Source: Lithospermum erythrorhizon (lineage: Eukaryota > Streptophyta > Magnoliopsida > Boraginales > Boraginaceae). From it: a stretch of 64,000 nt of DNA. The translations under genes and the position numbers were made by a program. A model generated the notes under the pieces. That model made no database searches and was not told where the DNA came from. It saw only the letters and a program-made list of their open reading frames with translations. The first letter of the stretch is position 1. Every line of letters begins with the position of its first letter. Positions 52,496 to 64,000 of the stretch are shown here, piece after piece. The DNA lies in the NCBI GenBank assembly GCA_019722365.1, contig JADFUC010000954.1, positions 372,001-436,000 of the forward strand. The letters run 5' to 3'.

Positions 52496-55400
52496 ATGGA
52501 AGAAGAATCAGTGAATTCTCCTGTTCTTGTTCATAAAGTGCTTTTTGTTTTTGCTGGAGCTAGTCATTCTGTTGCACTTCTATGTAAGCGCTCTTTGCCC
52601 ATTTGTCTATGTGATATTGATCCTCTATTTTTTCCTTTCTTTGTTATTGCAAGAACTCGAACGAACAATTTTTTGTGATGGTAAGAACTCAAATTACCGA
52701 TCTTTGTGATCGCAAGAACTTGAACCATTTTTTTCAATGCGAACTTTGGAACTTTGTAATAGCAAGAACTAGAACCATGTTTTCAACGCTATTTTTGTGG
52801 TTGCAAGAACTCGAAGCATTTTTTCCAATGCCAAGATTGCAAGAACTCGAACCATTTTTTTCAATGCGATCTTTGTGATAGCAAGAACTCGAACCTGAAA
52901 CATATTTTCAATAACTTGAACCCGAGACTTGCATTTGCTCATCTGTCTCTGTGATATTGATCCTCTATTTACCTTTTTCAATTCGGATCATGTTATTACA
53001 AGAACTCGAATTCTAGAAATTCGACTGGTATTTGCAAGAACTCGAAATGGGGACTGTATTTTTTCATATGTATTTGTGACATTGCTCATTTATTTTGACT
53101 AACTTCATCTTTTCTTGATCACCCTTTTGGGAGAAGAAGAAAATGAAAATGAAATATAACTCAAAAGAATGAAGTATTGAGAGATGATATACTATTTGAA
53201 TGTTGTAGTGTTAGGTGGAGAAGTTGTTTCCATGGATATCAAGGTTCCACGTTTAAGCTTTGCTTCTTTGTTATTAATAAAGGGTAAAATAGTAATTGAT
53301 GTATAGATATCATTATGCTGAGTTGCAAGCATGGGAAAGTAGTGATTGTTGCTGCTTGTGTAGCATTTTAGTGCAAATGACCCTTTAGAGATTCAGAAGC
53401 TAAATCATAGAGATTTTGATGAAAATTGGAACTTTTTATTAATTCATAAAAAGAGTGAGAGTTTCTTGTTGGATTCTTTAAGGTGGTGTTCATATATTGT
53501 AATGTTGAGTGTTTAACATGACCAACTAGGGATGTTTGCTGCTTATGCAGCATTTAAGAAGCTAAATGATAGAGGGTTGATTTTAACAATGGAACTTTTT
53601 TGTTAATAAAAGAATTGGGAATTTCTTGTTGGATTCTTTAAGATGATGATGGTCATATATTATAATGTTGAGTTCTAACATGTAAAAAGTAGTGAAGTTT
53701 GATGTTTATGCAGCATTTCAATTCACCTGATCCTTTAATGATTTTTATAAAGAATGGAACTTTTTATCAATTCATAAAAGAATTGGGAATTTTTTGTTGG
53801 ATTCTTTAAGATAGTAATGTTCATATATCATAATTCTGAGTTTTTAACACGGCAAAGTAGTATAGTTCACCTGACCCTTTAGAGATTCATAACCTAAATG
53901 ATAGAGATTTTGATAAAGAATGGAACTTTTTATTAATTCATAATGTATTGTGTAGTTCTTGTTGGGTTCTTTAAGATAATGATATTCTTATTTTATATTT
54001 GTCACAGCTGGAAATGTAGTTTGTTCATGGGGGAAAGGAGAAGATGGACAACTTGGACTTGGGGATGCAGAGGATCGACTGTTTCCGACCCGTTTGAGTG
54101 CATTGGATGACCATGAAATTCTTTCTGTTTCTTGTGGAGCAGATCATACAATTGCATACTCAGATTCAAGATTGCAAGTCTATAGCTGGGGATGGTACTT
54201 ATATAATCAGTCTTGATATGATTTCAGCTTATATTGCTAATTTTAATTTTATGATTTCAGCCGATTATATTATGTACTAGTTTCAATTTTAGGATTGCAA
54301 TTCATATCAAAATCGGCTTATTTTGCTTAGAAACAAAATTGGAATTAGTTTAGAGTTTGACTTATTTTTGTTGTTGTTGAGAATTGATTATGTTAGAAAT
54401 TTGAAATAAATTGGGGATGTGTATGTTTTGCTATAAGTAATTAAGTATAAATCTTGTTTTATACGGAGTATTAAAATAAAATGTGACTTGCCCATTTCTT
54501 CCAATATTTAAATTGATTGATGCACCCCATAAGTTGCTTTCACAAGATGAATAGTTAGTCTTTGGATTTTCCATCACTCATAAGCATATGCTATGCTTTG
54601 AATGTTGTAGGGGTGATTTTGGGAGATTAGGTCATGGGAACTCCAGTGATCTCTTCAGTCCTATGCCCATAAAAGCACTGCAATCCATGCGAATTAAACA
54701 AATTGCTTGCGGTGATAGTCATTGTATTGCATTGACAATGGAAGGCGAGTTGCATAGGTTAGCGACCTTTTACATTTCTTCTGTTGATGCTATTTTGACT
54801 TTCGAGTATGAAATATGTTTCAATTTTCAAATTTTCTTTTCTGAAATCTCACTATTAATGTTTTATTTTGAAGCTGGGGCCGAAATCAAAATGGCCAACT
54901 AGGCCTTGGCACTACCGAAGATTCCTTAGTACCTCAAAGAATTGATGCTTTCAGGGTATGCTTCACTAGTTAGCGGTGAAGGAAAAATTGATCTTTGTTC
55001 TTTTGATTTTTCCCATATTTATGCCTTACCCATTCACTTCCAAATCTTGTTCTATAACATGCAAGCGAAGTTATTGTAACAAAAATCTATCTGATAGATA
55101 ATCTAGCAGAATGTAGGTTGGTAGCGCTGTAGGAGAAACCCAATATGCAGCCTTATGAGGCCTATATTCTTGATAATTGCTCGAGTAATTCCGGAGCCTG
55201 GTCTTCTACTTATGAATTTAGTACAGTGGGAGTGGGTTCCAGAAATAAAATTTTGGATCCTGGTCTTTCTGACCTTTCTGAAGTCTGCTAACTTTCACTT
55301 CTCAGCAATGAATTTTTTTATATGACAATGTCTTTAGCCTTTTTTTTTTTTTTGTCTTTCTTTATCCTTTTTATGTATATGTATATGTCTCCCACAGGAA

Positions 55401-57974
55401 TCAGCACCTATTTCAGAGTATCATCTTTACTCTGTAGAGTTTGTCGGAGTTATATTTTAATCTGTATATTTGTCATATAAGATGCTCAATTTAGATTCAA
55501 AGTTTAGAGAATAAAATATTAGCATTGACCACACGTGAAATTTCATGTTGATACATTTACCTATTCATGATAGTGGTGTACCTACCTATTCAGAGGTTAC
55601 CTGTGAAAATGGTTGCTGCTGGTGCTGAGCATACAGCTGCTGTAACAGAAGATGGTGAGCTTTATGGTTGGGGATGGGGCAGATATGGTAATCTTGGCTT
55701 GGGTGACCGGAATGACCGCTTGATTCCAGAGAAAGTATCTTTGGTACGAGATGTATCTGTATCTTCTTTAACACCTTATTGTTTTCGTTATCTAATCTGT
55801 CCAAAAAGCATCCAGGTAATCAACCCTTTAACGCATAATTACTTCCATAATAGATTGTGGATATGGTCCGGTATTCAGAATCTCGGATTCATATTCGTAA
55901 ATTGGACAATGCAGGATAAAGTGATGGGTTTGGTTGCTTGTGGGTGGCGGCACACAATATCTGTTTCCTCTTCTGGAAGTATATATACCTTCGGGTGGGG
56001 CAAGTATGGCCAGCTAGGACATGGAGACTTTGAGGATCACCTTGTTCCTCATAGGTTAGATGCCTTGCAGGGTGAACTCATTTCTCAGGTAATTTTTTTC
56101 TTCTAATTGATTGAATAATTCACTATTTTCTCAATTGCACAATCCTCATATCATATACTACTATGTTAATTCAGTATCATAAACAATATCGTATATTTGG
56201 TAGAGGCATATTCTGTGAAGTTATAATTTGTTGAAGTATTAATGCATGAATGCGGAGGAAATTACCAAAGCCACAATATTTTCATGAAAGATGTTTGTTA
56301 TATATTCAAGTAGATCAAAATATTTGTTTCTTGTCCCTTCATATCATTTGATTATTTTCATCATCTTCAGATATCAGGTGGTTGGAGACACACAATGGCT
56401 TTAGGAAATGATGGAAAACTATATGGGTGGGGTTGGAACAAGGTTAGTACGTTCTTCACCGTTCAGATCAATATTCCTTCTAAAGGTGAAAATCTTTTTT
56501 TAGTAACACTTATTTTTATATCAAAGATACATTTAAAAAGTCTTGATCTTACCCCTGAGAAATGGAATCACAATATAACAAGATTTAGGAATGCATCAAA
56601 CCCAGTAGCCTGGTTGAAAATAAGGTTCACATCACCAGCTCGATAAACTTTAGACACACCGACTATTTCAAGTGTGTGTCGGCATTGTTGCTACAAGTTT
56701 CCTTAACAACAGAACTTATATTGTTAAGCATATATGTGCCTGTCCACCTGAAATTTCAAAAATAATGCATGCATACTAATTTTAGTGTCCTATTTATTGA
56801 ATTCAATAGGCTATTCAAATAAAAATGGAGGAAGTTCTTTTGTCGTCCGACATTATTCTCATTTGGTGGGAGTTAGGGAAGTGATTTTCATCAGAATATT
56901 GAGATGATTCAGTGTTCTGATATGTAGCTCCCGATGGATAATGTCATTGTCGTTTTTACAGGATGGAATATATCATTGTTCTTTTTGAGGGTTTTCCATT
57001 CTCGATATCATAAAATATTAAACCTATCAAAAATTTCTGATGAATGTTATCTGACTTTTGATGTGCACAGTTCGGACAAGTTGGTGTTGGCGATAATGTT
57101 GATCATTGCTCACCTGTACAATTAAAATTTCCAGAGGATCAAGTACTTCCTTCATCCCATAGCTAAATTGGTTATTTGTTTCTGGAGCTAATATATAGCT
57201 ATTCTCCTTCATATCTTTTATATACTATTTTGATTAAATCGCCAGAAAATAGTCCAGATTTCTTGTGGTTGGAGACATACTCTTGCAGTTACAGAAGATC
57301 ACGACGTCTTCTCATGGGGAAGAGGTACCAATGGGCAACTAGGTCATGGAGACTCTTCTGACAGGTACTTACATACGTATCACTTGATCTTACTGTCATT
57401 TTGTATTGGTGAAATCTTAACTGACTGTAATTTTATACTAATTCAACGTGCTTCTTCTACTCCTTGTCCCTCATGTCGCGGATCTGGATGACTATTCCAA
57501 TTTTGATTGCTTTGATATTTTATGATTCTCAAAATGAAAACCCACTGTTTGATAACTGACTTGTATATATGTAATTATATGACTTTACCCTTTTAAACAT
57601 AAATTATTAAGTACTTCTTATGATGTAGAAACGCGCCTAAAGTAATTGAGGCATTGAGCATCGATGGAACAAATGGGCATCAGATAGAGGCTCCTAGAAT
57701 TGATTTACTTTCAGGTGGTTTCACTTCAGCAGAGATAACTTGGATTACGCCAATGAAGAAGTACGCGATTGTTCCTGACAAAAACGTATGTGGTATCCGC
57801 ACTTCTCCTCATCACCCCCAACAAATCATCATTTTCTTAATTCAAGTTCGCACTCATCTGAAATGTACTGAATATTGATTAATGCAGCAGGTCCATTTGC
57901 AAGCAAATGCCTTGAGAGGTAATGGCAATGAATTAAGTGTTCCAGAAAACGACGTGAAACGGATGCGCATGTGA
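52496..57974 (+). CDS. UVR8: UVR8-type UV-B photoreceptor (seven-bladed RCC1 propeller)
   Basis: Exons: 52496-52583, 54008-54194, 54611-54757, 54874-54955, 55594-55752, 55915-56088, 56371-56442, 57071-57142, 57246-57364, 57629-57785, 57888-57974; the frame closes to 447 aa (Arabidopsis UVR8 has 440). RCC1-type blades follow one another ([55 protein letters not shown] and so on). The three GWRHT motifs give Trp232, Trp284 and Trp336, matching the UV-sensing trio W233, W285 and W337. Dimer salt-bridge residues ([14 protein letters not shown] aspartates, WRHT arginines) are kept. The C-terminal tail has the VP motif (YAIVPDKN, 412-419) that binds COP1, and ends [15 protein letters not shown] splits the dimer; the monomer binds COP1 in the nucleus and raises HY5-dependent genes. 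The end of exon 5 is ambiguous (55743 or 55752); the longer form fits the family length. Confidence 0.95.
52640..53050 (+). repeat. Irregular short repeat array in UVR8 intron 1
   Basis: GCAAGAACTCGAAC and close variants occur about nine times between 52650 and 53045, several followed by CATTTTTTTCAATGC and TTTGTGAT. Spacing varies from about 25 to 115 bp. Confidence 0.9.
53370..53995 (+). repeat. ~165-bp tandem repeat, four copies, UVR8 intron 1
   Basis: The word TGGAACTTTTT recurs with GGAAC at 53428, 53591, 53756 and 53922 (spacings 163, 165, 166). Each unit also carries TTGTTGG(A/G)TTCTTTAAG; most carry CATATAT and a CACCTGA.CCTTTA.(A)GATT-like block. The array abuts the acceptor of UVR8 exon 2 (54007). 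Confidence 0.9.
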
Positions 57975-58339
57975 AGGTCCATCCATGTACTGTTGTAAAA
58001 GATTTCAGATTGCAGTTTATCACCATTCACCAACAAGAAAATGGAGTATTGGCAATCGAAAAGAGACGCAATAGCATTTCATAATGGTTGTCTTTTTAGT
58101 TTGAGTATGCTTTTATATTTGGTATGTTGACTTTCTAGGGAGGTGTTAATGTATTCTGATGGACAATTTGTTCTTAGGAATTGAAAATTGATGATCACAA
58201 ATATTTTAGAGTGTTAGAATTGAAAATTGTGAAATGTTCCAGAAATTGTTGAAAGTTGTTGCACTTCTGTAATATGTTTGCTTGTAGAAATTCAATTAAG
58301 CAGCCCTATCATACAACATAGACAAGAAGATGAGATGTT
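57975..58339. other. Convergent 3' region between UVR8 and KAE1
   Basis: 365 bp contain the 3' UTRs of two tail-to-tail genes; AT-rich with no other feature seen. The two transcripts may overlap. Confidence 0.7.
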
Positions 58340-60831
<2,492 letters not shown>

Positions 60832-60897
60832 TTGGATATATTCTAAGGTTAGATGTTCTGCAAGAAGACAGAAACAAATTAGCACATTAACATTAAC

Positions 60898-61030
60898 ATG
60901 CCCCAATTTCTTTGAAGAGGCTGCTGCCTATGTGGGGATAGGGGGGTCGGATAGTACACATCCTGATAACAAAAAGGCTGTTTCCGAATTGATCCAAGAG
61001 TAGAGTGAAAACACTATCTACTAATTATAT
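60898..61030 (+). mobile_element. Au/TS-like SINE remnant, copy 2
   Basis: GGGGGTCGGATAGTACACATCC and AAGGCTGTTTCCGAATTGATCC match the SINE body seen at 17497-17640. The related tails (CCAAGAGT(A)GAGTG followed by ACTATCTACTA) show that both came from one subfamily. It lies in the KAE1 leader region or its 5' intron. Confidence 0.65.
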
Positions 61031-61205
61031 TCCATTATATATCACCAAGATGGCCTTTTAAAAGTCAAAGGTAAATGTAGCAACCATATCCAACAGCCTT
61101 TTGCCACAAATATATTAAGAAGATGAAACTAAATCCCCAATTCTAGATCTTGATGAATTGATTCTGCTAGAATGGTCAAAATTCATTCTTCTAAAAAATG
61201 AAATA

Positions 61206-61455
61206 CTACCTCCATTTCAAAAAGATCGGCAATTTTATTTTTCAGTGGTCAAAATTAAGAAACTTGTAACCTTAACTGACACACGCAACTTTTATTTGAA
61301 TGAAAATTATGATGTTCATAGTAAAATACGTTGAACAACTATATTTTTCTAGATTTTCACTGAATAATACAATATATACAAATACATTCGAGTTAAAAAT
61401 TTAAAAGCCGACCATCAAAATTCAAAACTAGACAATCTTTTTGAAACGGAGCGAG
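61206..61455. mobile_element. Stowaway-type MITE
   Basis: A 250-bp element with TA on both sides and inverted ends: CTACCTCCATTTCAAAAAGAT on the left; read inward on the right, CTCGCTCCGTTTCAAAAAGAT. No ORF. It lies upstream of KAE1. Confidence 0.88.
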
Positions 61456-62035
61456 TATAAGTTATGTACAGAATCACAGAGCCAAGCCAATGTCATGCAG
61501 ACTCCCTCATCCAATCCTTTTCATCTAGCACATTTATACTTAACTTCGGGCCCTAAACTAAATCCTAACTAAAAATCGAGTCAGTTAAATTATAATTCTT
61601 GCCGAAAGATTTATACGATTAGATACTAAAAGCTACATAATTGTATATTTAAATACTAAATATTGAAAATAAATTACTTAAATAAGTTTAATTTATGGTC
61701 AAAGTTGAGAATTTTTAATTGATAAGTCAAACCTTCCTGTTAAATCGAAATGGACAAACTTGTAACAAATAATAAATAATTAAACAATAAATAAGTCAAA
61801 ATTTGAACACAACTTAGTAAAATTAATAAATAATTAAGAAATTAAATATTGACCTTGTTAGGGCCACGTGGAGCAGATGCTGGAGTACGACTGCAGTACA
61901 ATAGATCAGGGTTTTGGGTGGGGGGGATGCTATTACCTTGGACACTTGCTTGAAATTACAGTGGATTTCAGGCTCGTTAGTTTGGTTCCGTGGCTCAGAT
62001 AAGTATACACACCCAGGAATAGTAAGCTTTTTAAT

Positions 62036-62160
62036 AAAATGACGATTTTGTGCTTTTAATGAAGCTACTTAGCTAACTACTGACTTTGGGAATAGGGAAG
62101 GGGGGCAAAATAGTCATTTAAAAGGCCCAACACTATTTTAAAGATGTGTGTATAACAACT
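62036..62160 (+). repeat. Dispersed short repeat C, copy 2
   Basis: AAAATGACGATTTT...GGGGGGCAAAATAGTCATTT...CCAACACT...GTGTGTATAACAACT matches the arrangement at 1695-1810. The outer words AAAATGAC and GTCATTT are inverted repeats of each other. Confidence 0.7.
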
Positions 62161-62169
62161 AAGATCATT

Positions 62170-62372
62170 CTTTATTTGACGTTTACATATGGGCTTTTGG
62201 TAATTTAATTATTAATTATTACAATAAATACTTAACATTTATATTATTAGATTAAATGCTTTTGAAAATAGTTTCGTAATAGTATTTTCATATAATTTTT
62301 TAAACGTATAGTTTAAGAATAATTGATTGTCGAGTTCGCGCCGATATCTGGCAAATAAAAAATAATAAATTG
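62170..62372. mobile_element. MITE, family A copy 3
   Basis: Same orientation as the copy at 10491. Shared words include TTTATTTGACGTTT, GAAAATAGTTTCGTAATAGT and AGTTTAAGAATAATTGATTG. The right end is degraded (GATATCTGGCAAA against GATATGCAAAAACG). Confidence 0.7.
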
Positions 62373-64000
62373 AGCATCGTAAAGAGAGAAATGCTCCGCT
62401 AGATTTACTCTTGTTGTGAAGATTTTTTTTAAATAATTTTTTATGACTTCAATTTATTGATGTTATTTAGATATAAATATATCTTTTATTAATGTTATCC
62501 CTATTACTGAAAATTCAATAATTTTTTGACTTATTCATGTTGATTAGTTTTATTAATTGATTAGGTAAATTAAAGTTGTGTTAACTTGATTGAATTTGGA
62601 TTTTGAAATAAGTAAGCTAGATCGAAGTTGGGCTCGGGATTGGTTTTACTCGATGAAAGCTCACCGAGTAGGCTCTTTTCGTTTGGTGACCGAGTTGTGC
62701 CAAACTTTCTTCAGCTAGGGTCGTTTCGTTTGTAATTCTATGTATGAGTAAAATTCATACCTAACAATTTGCTTAGTTAAATGTTGGTAAACTGAAATTT
62801 AAGCTCTATTCAGTCAATAATGAATCGAGACCTGAGTTGGTCTTCAAATTCCGTAACCGAGTCATCTCAGTAACATATAGCTAAAGAATTTGAGACATAA
62901 AATGGGTGATAGATGATATTGTTAATGAGTTAAAGCATAAATGAAGAATAAGGTTTAATTTATTTTTTATTATTTTAATTGATTAAGTGATTATGTAAAG
63001 TGAATGTAGTATGAAATTTGACTAGATTACTTTTAACATAATTAATTAATTTATGAAAATAATTCAAAATAAGCTAAAACAACAACATTCTAGATGGAAA
63101 TGAAAATTAGCACCATTCTAGATTAGAATGAAATTCAGGTGAAGTGTGTATTGTGTAGTGGTTATTTGCGCCTTTATCTAAAATTAGAAGGAAAAAACAA
63201 TAAATCAATACTGATATTTTTACTTCTAGGTTTGATCTAGGTACTTTAGCAAGATTCAAAAAAAGTAACGAGTGGTAAAGACTGAAGAATGAAGAAATGA
63301 TACATATTTGCAAGTTATTTTGATTTCAGTGACATTCCCAGATGTTTTTATGCTTACGTGCTTGATGTAACAATTAGAACTTTAATTCTTCATATAGTAG
63401 CTCTAGAACTTGTAGTATGTATATTCAAACGAGAAAATTGGGAAAATAGCACTAATTTGACTACTTTTTAATTTAGCACGATTAATTTTCTTTTTGTATA
63501 AATGTGGCCTTCATTATGAAGACTAAATTCTTGTCGCCTTTTAACTTTTAGATTTCTTCTTGTAGCCTTGCTTTTAACTTCGCTTTTCACCAGCCCTCTT
63601 TTTCTTGAAGCTTCACCACTACCAATCACCACCACCACCAACCCCCCTCCCCTCGCGACTCCCCTCCTCTACCTTTTTAGTTTGAATTTTTTTCAAAAAA
63701 AAAAAAACTAAAACCTTCATTTTGTTACATTTTCTTGAAATTAAAAGGAAAGTATATATATATGTTAACATATGGGTAGGCGAAATCAATCAATTCTCTA
63801 TGGTTTCTTTTCGAATTTAGGGGTTATATAAAAGTGTATTTAGGTAGTCGCGAGGAAAGAGCTGAAATGTGGTTTTGAAAAAAATTGGGAGTTGAGAAAA
63901 GAAGGAAGAGATAAAGAAAAAAAAAGGAAAATACGTATGGGCCGGTTTAATTAGCAATGGTAACATTAAGCGAAAAGAAAATTAATTGTCTTAAAATAAA

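Larger units (their letters stand above)
60832..64000. other. KAE1 5' flank and distal intergenic sequence
   Basis: Holds the KAE1 leader (acceptor near 60862), a SINE remnant, a Stowaway MITE, a possible promoter near 61860-61940 (CACGTG at 61865, and AAAACCCTGA on the minus strand) with a candidate 5' UTR donor at 61936, a short repeat shared with 1695-1810, and a family A MITE. From 62400 to 64000 I see only AT-rich sequence and a pyrimidine-rich patch at 63600-63680. The 68-aa ORF at 63107-63313 is not convincing. Confidence 0.6.

Noticed and set aside
52769..52981. Frames with internal repeats in UVR8 intron 1
   Set aside because: The repeated peptide comes from the GCAAGAACTCGAAC array, not from selection on a protein.
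55743..55914. Retention of UVR8 intron 5 as coding sequence
   Set aside because: The frame stays open, but the added residues have no counterpart in UVR8 and would interrupt a propeller blade; splicing restores family length.

Overview
The window is a piece of a plant nuclear chromosome, very probably from a eudicot and most likely Solanaceae. It is AT-rich, and genes with many introns are separated by long transposon-derived stretches. Introns start with GT and end with AG. All six protein-coding genes belong to families found in land plants, and two of them (a UVR8 photoreceptor and a JMJ25/IBM1-type demethylase) are plant-specific forms. The Solanaceae guess rests on the look of the repeats (Au/TS-like SINE pieces, a 5S-bearing TRIM LTR) and of the proteins. 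It is an inference without database support.

Layout. (1) 2562-13426 (+): a KDM3/IBM1-type JmjC histone demethylase of about 1236 aa in 12 coding exons, whose introns hold at least four mobile elements. (2) 15440-21084 (+): an unnamed protein of about 765 aa with a C-terminal kinase-like fold that lacks the DFG aspartate; three very short 5' exons precede one 2.1 kb exon. (3) 21819-26087 (-): a WAC-DDT-WHIM protein of 699 aa (DDW1-like, ISWI chromatin-remodelling partner), tail to tail with gene 2. (4) 26088-31692: intergenic, with a 97-bp minisatellite next to gene 3 and an unusual cluster of inverted repeats at 29.2-29.9 kb. (5) 31693-37084 (+): RIO2 atypical kinase of 469 aa, for 40S ribosome maturation, with a telo-box just upstream. 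(6) 37085-52495: 15 kb without a convincing host gene, containing a small LTR-flanked element, an internally deleted Ty3/Gypsy chromovirus, Stowaway-type MITEs and diverged tandem duplications. (7) 52496-57974 (+): UVR8 UV-B photoreceptor of 447 aa in 11 exons. (8) 58340-60831 (-): KAE1/OSGEP tRNA threonylcarbamoyltransferase of 352 aa, tail to tail with UVR8. (9) 60832-64000: promoter side of KAE1 with a SINE piece and MITEs.

For the six genes I traced the exon chain by hand. In every case the reading frame closes across all junctions, and five of the six proteins match known family layouts at expected length. The genes share no pathway. Two act on chromatin (JmjC demethylase, DDW1-like), one on ribosome assembly, one on tRNA modification, one on light sensing, and one is of unknown role.

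I saw no bacterial-type system, CRISPR array or operon. The most unusual material is non-coding or structural: the alternating inverted-repeat cluster at 29.2 kb with a possible orphan exon behind it, regular 92-bp, 97-bp and 165-bp tandem arrays inside or beside RIO2, DDW1-like and UVR8, a duplicated splice acceptor in RIO2, a 5S-rRNA-bearing LTR inside the kinase-like gene, and several non-autonomous repeat families present in more than one copy within the window.
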